This document shows positions 59,781 through 64,000 of a DNA stretch of 64,000 nucleotides, piece by piece. Made by a program: the position numbers and the translations under genes. This DNA comes from Cardinalis cardinalis (Eukaryota; Chordata; Aves; Passeriformes; Cardinalidae): contig JACDOX010000030.1 of the NCBI GenBank assembly GCA_014549065.1, positions 3,169,005 to 3,233,004 on the forward strand. The letters run 5' to 3'. The first letter of the stretch is position 1; the number at the start of each line of letters is the position of its first letter. The notes beneath the pieces were generated by a model, which searched no databases, had not been told where the DNA came from, and saw only the letters and a program-made list of their open reading frames with translations.

Positions 59781-62700
59781 AAGTCCCTTCAGGCCAGCAC
59801 AGAGTGCACAGTAGTGAAGTCCCTGTCTGAAGAATGGCAGTGTGCAGGGACAGCAGAGTTAGATTCCACTGCAGTGAAACANGATGTTCACAATTTCCTT
59901 CCCAGAATTTCCCACCAGGCTCTGGTTATATCTGCAGCCAATACATCTCCATGTCTCTGTAACCAAGAGAGAACTTTAGGATTGTTACTCACCTGATCCT
60001 GCAGAGACATCCCTCCTTGGAGGCTGTTTGCTGGATGTGCAGAGGGTCCTTTGTGAGCCTCTCTCACAGCACATTTCACCTGATCTCAGGTGTCTCAGTG
60101 GGTGCAGAGCTCTCAGCACTTAATGCTGTATCCTTGCAATACTTATATTCTGCATCATTGTGCTTTTATTGGAGCTCAGTCAGGAGACACAGGTTGGGAT
60201 TGGTTTGCCATGGGGACCCAGAATGATGTTAGAGGTGTAGGAGGTAATGGTAATAAAGCTTATAAAAAGCAGCAAGCTTGTGCTCAGAGTTGTGAACCAG
60301 AAATACCACCTTCCCCACAAAATTCCTTTGGTGTGCAGGATTCTCTTTTTGCCTTTGGCTTCTTTTGTGTTGTAGTATTTTGTGTCTTTGGAGTTGTGGG
60401 GTGGATTTCTTTGTCTCAGGAACAAGCAGTATTTAAAATATAGGGGGATATTGCTTTATTAAAGCAATTCTTTCAGTTGTTACAGCATTTGGTCTTCCAT
60501 AAGTGATGAAGAAAGAAGGAATGTATGTAAAGAGATGCATTAGGTCATAATGGTGAATAAAGTTTCGCTTAAACTAACAAGGAAGCATTCTGGAGTTTGT
60601 TGCTGCAGTTCATTTTATCCAGGTGATTTTTTACTTCAGTATTCTCCAGGTTTGCAATCAAAAACTGCAGCCCTTGTATGTTCACAGTTGTATCAATCCC
60701 AGTTTCTCTTGTCTGTGTAACTAAGTTCCTTCATTAGGATATCTATTAGTCAAAAACAGACAGAGAAAATAATAAAAATACCAGATGTAAAAATATAAAA
60801 ATATTATGAACTATATTGAAAATATATTGAAATATTATGAAAATAGTTAAAAACCCAGATGTGATACTTTGTGATTCTTCCCAAAATATTTTTCTGCTCC
60901 TGCTTTCCCAAACTTCCCTCAGTCAGATAGGCAGAAATGGCAGCATAGTGGGAATGGTGCTGTGCCCCTGAGGTGATCTGCCCGACCATTTTATACAAGT
61001 GGCTACTTTTCTTACAGCTTTGCTCAGTTAAAGGCTAATTGGAGACTTGGGGAGGCAGGGGATATTACTCTAGAATCAGCACATGTGATTTCCAGCATTT
61101 CCAAGTGGCTACGGAGTAATTCACCAAAGAAGTGGAACCTCAGAGAAGAAAAGTGTGCAGACAGATTTAGGATTTTTTTTTTCTCTTTCTCTAGGGATTT
61201 AATAGTAGAATAAAAATTCTTTACTGCTCAAAAAATTTTCTACACTTAAGAAAAAAAGCATGTCAAAGAAATGTGCCATAAGTAACATACTCTTTATTCC
61301 CATTCCCTGATTTTCAATATGGTTTCTAAACCTTTTTCCCAATATTTGTGGGTTGGTTTTTAATCCTTATTCTCATCTTTATTAATCTCACTTTACTTTT
61401 CTCTTTTTCTGTTTACAGGCCTTTACTTTTATTTTGCTTCCTTCATGCCACTCTCTTAGGCAAGTCAAAAACATAACAAATGTGCCTCTGCCACCCCTCC
61501 CTACTGTCTTTCCTGGAGGGTGTGTAGACTTCTGCTTTTCCAATGTCAGCAGGTGAAATTTAGTATATTCTTCCCAGGAGCACATGCAAACATTTTTTTC
61601 CTAATCTTTGTCTTGCTGTGTTTAAGTTTGCAGCTGCTGGATTCCACTTTGAGTTTCAAGTTCAAAGGCATCCAGACAGTCGTTGTGAAATATCACAGAA
61701 CCCACTGAACTTCACCTGGGTTTGCAGGGAAGTTTTGTCAAGCCACAAGTTTCCCACAGTTCCAGTGTGAAGCCTTGTGTTAATTCAGAGCTCTTTTCTC
61801 CCAGCTCAGGTTAGAGATATCTTAACTCTGAAGGATCACAACCTATAGGGAACTTCTTCCTAAACTCTGACCTGCTTTCAGGTTTGTAACCAAACTCAGA
61901 ATTGTTTCCACAGTTTTTGGGGTTTGTAACAAAAGCAAAAGACAGCTATAATCCAGGCTGATTTTAAATCCATGGCTTTAGAGATGGGTTGCTGGAAAAT
62001 GTATGTCAACTATAGGCTAAATTCTTCCCTTTTCTGAGAGCATTTTACGCTGCTGTCCCTGGGGGCTCAGAGTATTTTTCTTTAACATGGTCAGGCTTTC
62101 TGCCATTTCTTCCAAGAGATAAAGTTACAAAATGTGCTGCTTCTGACTGCTTTTCCAGGTAGCTGGTTCACTTTGCCACCTGCCCTCCGGGAGGGGTCGC
62201 CTATCCTTGGCTTTTGAGGGCCAGCCCTGCTCCTTCAGTCACCTCTTCCTGGTCCTTTGAATATCAAGTAGCAGCATCACACTGGAGAACAAGTGGAATA
62301 AAGGGAATAGAAATGCTTTGGCCTAAACTCTTCTAGCTTCAGTGTGATCCTGTGTATTCAGTGTGCCTTTGTATAGGACTGTACCTCTCTTACCTTCTTT
62401 GTTGNTTTCATTTCTACATTACAAGTCTGTCAAAATCAGAGCTGCATAAAAATTAATAATGATGATTTTTTTGCATTGTATAATTCCAGGGTGTTGGGGG
62501 TTTTTTTACATCTATCAGCCTTTCCAAGTACACCACTAGCTCAGATGCTTTGTTTATTTTGTGTCATTAAAAAAAAGTAAGCAAAATCCCCTCAGCCATT
62601 TTTTTTATTTATACCGTAGTTTTTCTGTGTTAGAAAGTTGTAGGTTTTGGTTTTTGTTTTTTAGGTGGTTTGTGTTTTCTTCTCCTCTCAGGAAACAGTG

Positions 62701-63817
62701 TGAAATCTCTAAATCTCTNAACTGGTAATTAGGCAGGTACGTAAATTTTTAATGACTAGCATGTGCTTTGCAGTTTTTTCTGAAGATTTGCATATTTGTT
62801 TCTTAGGATCTATCAGGTGCTGATACTTATACAAAGAGGCTGGTGGACACACACTTGAAGAAAATATGGGCCTATTAATTCTTGGTGCTTTTTGCTTTTA
62901 TCAGCTCTGGTGTTATTGTTCAGCTCTACCTGTCCCTGGCTTATTACACACAAGACAGTGAAATTTNAATTAGAAGTGACTTGCAGAGATGGAGGTGTAG
63001 GCTCCATTCTCTGAGTGTTCATTTGCTGGTTATATTGCAAGTGCTTTCAGAGCTGTGCAGAAGACTGTGAAGTTCCTGGGGCTGTAATAGAAAACATTGG
63101 TGTCTTGACTTTCAAGGGAGGAATGTGGTTAAGGTTACAGTGACTGAGGCAGTGTCAATGGGTGGTCCTGGGTCCATGTGGCTCCCAGAAAAGAGTGTCT
63201 GCTCAGATGGGTGATGAGCTGCTCTCACCACAGTCAAACAGCTGGGAAAGAGCTGCTCTGAACTATATTTTTGNATTTTTGCCTGCTCAGTGGCCAGATG
63301 CTGTCAGGTGGCTCCTCAGTGCTGCTTGGCTTTAACTTTGCTATAAAATCAGATAAAGGGTTTGCTTAAAAGCTGGACCATCATAGAGCTGCATGCTCCT
63401 TTTGTCCCCTTAGGTCACTGCCTTTCCCTCAGCACATTCCCATTGTCCTGTTCAGTGAGAAGTACAAAATGTCTGCCTCACTCCCAGCGCCATTTTGTAG
63501 CCTGATTGTTGGATAATTAAGACTGTGAGAAGTGGAAAATAAACAGCATGCCGTGGAGGAGATTNCAAAAGGAGCACCAAATCTGCCTGTTTTGTTTAGA
63601 TGTTTAATTGTTGCCGACTGGCTGCATTTAAACAAGTGACTTTACAGTGTCTGGAAGAAAACAGGCTCCCCAATTTGAGGAGCTGACCTTGGGTAGGTGC
63701 CATCAACTGTTCTTTTCTATTGGCACGAATGTGCTGCTGGCAGGGTCTCCCTGGAGCTGCAGCCTCTCACCCAGCCCTGAGTCAGAACCTGCTCACACTA
63801 TATACAAATTATGGCAC
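59781..63817. other. Presumed intronic DNA, no gene
   Basis: No gene was recognised. An AT-rich stretch at 60765-60850 repeats AATATTATGAA-like words. A 117-codon plus frame at 60090-60443 ends in a hydrophobic stretch (FGFFCVVVFCVFGVVGW) that could look like a membrane helix but comes from T-rich DNA. 62490-62660 is T-rich with many short T runs. Confidence 0.5.
60765..60850. repeat. AT-rich AATATTATGAA-like repeats
   Basis: Words AAATATTATGAA and TATTGAAAATA recur two to three times within 85 bases of almost pure A+T. Confidence 0.55.
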
Positions 63818-64000
63818 TGTTGTGGTTTAACCCCAGGTGGCAGCTCAGCCCTGCTCCCTCCCCTGCCATGGGTTTGGGAAGAGTAAAAGTGAGAGAACTC
63901 GTGGGGTGAGATAAATACTAAAAGATAAANCANAAGTGTGTGCACANGCAAGGCAAAAGAAGGCATTCATTCCCCNCTTCCCTTGGACTGGCAGGTGCTC
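63818..64000 (+). mobile_element. Endogenous retrovirus LTR, cut by window end
   Basis: The element starts TGTTGTGGTTTAACCCCAGG at 63818 and continues GGCAGCTCAGCCC, GAGTAAAAGTGAGAGAACTC, GTGGGGTGAGATAAATAC and CATTCATTCCCC, matching the 5' end of a widespread bird LTR family as I recall it (ERVK-like in songbirds). The canonical TG start is present. The 3' end and any internal region lie beyond the window, so solo or full-length status and the target duplication cannot be judged. It has a high N density (four in the last 70 bases), typical of a recent multi-copy element. It is unrelated in sequence to the solo LTR at 46 kb. Confidence 0.8.

Noticed and set aside
60090..60443. 117-codon frame with a hydrophobic segment resembling a membrane helix
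   Set aside because: The hydrophobic run is encoded by T-rich DNA; no homology, Kozak context or splice evidence.
1..64000. CRISPR arrays, operons, ribosome binding sites or phage genes
   Set aside because: No regularly spaced repeats or gene clusters; CR1 and LTR content shows this is a bird nuclear genome, so bacterial features do not apply.

Overview
The window looks like non-coding DNA from a bird nuclear genome, most likely a passerine. The evidence is four CR1 LINE 3'-end fragments, two bird-type endogenous retrovirus LTRs, otherwise sparse repeats, an AT-rich background with GC-rich patches, and one vertebrate-style CpG island. Nothing looks bacterial, organellar or phage-like. Isolated N bases occur throughout and cluster in the young repeats.

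Layout. Bases 1-640 hold a CpG-island promoter with a long polypyrimidine tract and a good splice donor at 486/487 on the + strand. I read this as the untranslated or short first exon of a + strand gene. I found no second exon anywhere to the right, so the other ~63 kb is probably one very long first intron (or intron plus intergenic DNA). The gene itself cannot be named from this sequence. No open frame in the window has convincing coding character. The only recognisable protein similarity is the C-terminal tail of the CR1 ORF2 protein at about 52.6-52.8 kb.

The interior is repeat-poor and holds several AT-rich blocks that keep CpG dinucleotides and dense homeodomain/POU/PBX-like motifs: about 5.2-6.1, 12.1-12.35, 13.7-14.1, 18.6-18.9, 30.1-30.35, 33.4-34.0, 47.1-47.4 and 58.5-59.8 kb. 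These are candidate conserved enhancers, and the pattern resembles the regulatory introns of developmental regulators. Conservation was not measured.

Mobile elements: CR1 fragments at about 17.7-18.0, 24.4-24.7, 47.47-47.53 and 52.5-52.8 kb, all on the minus strand and so antisense to the inferred gene. There is a complete 640-bp solo LTR at 46024-46663 with an exact 5-bp target duplication, and the first ~183 bp of a different LTR running off the right edge from 63818. Several two-copy head-to-tail duplications are present; the clearest have 66-bp (7631-7762, identical copies) and 60-bp (53295-53414, one mismatch) units.

The most interesting reading is a long regulatory first intron with candidate enhancers near the promoter and again around 59 kb. 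I found no sign of a new protein-coding system.
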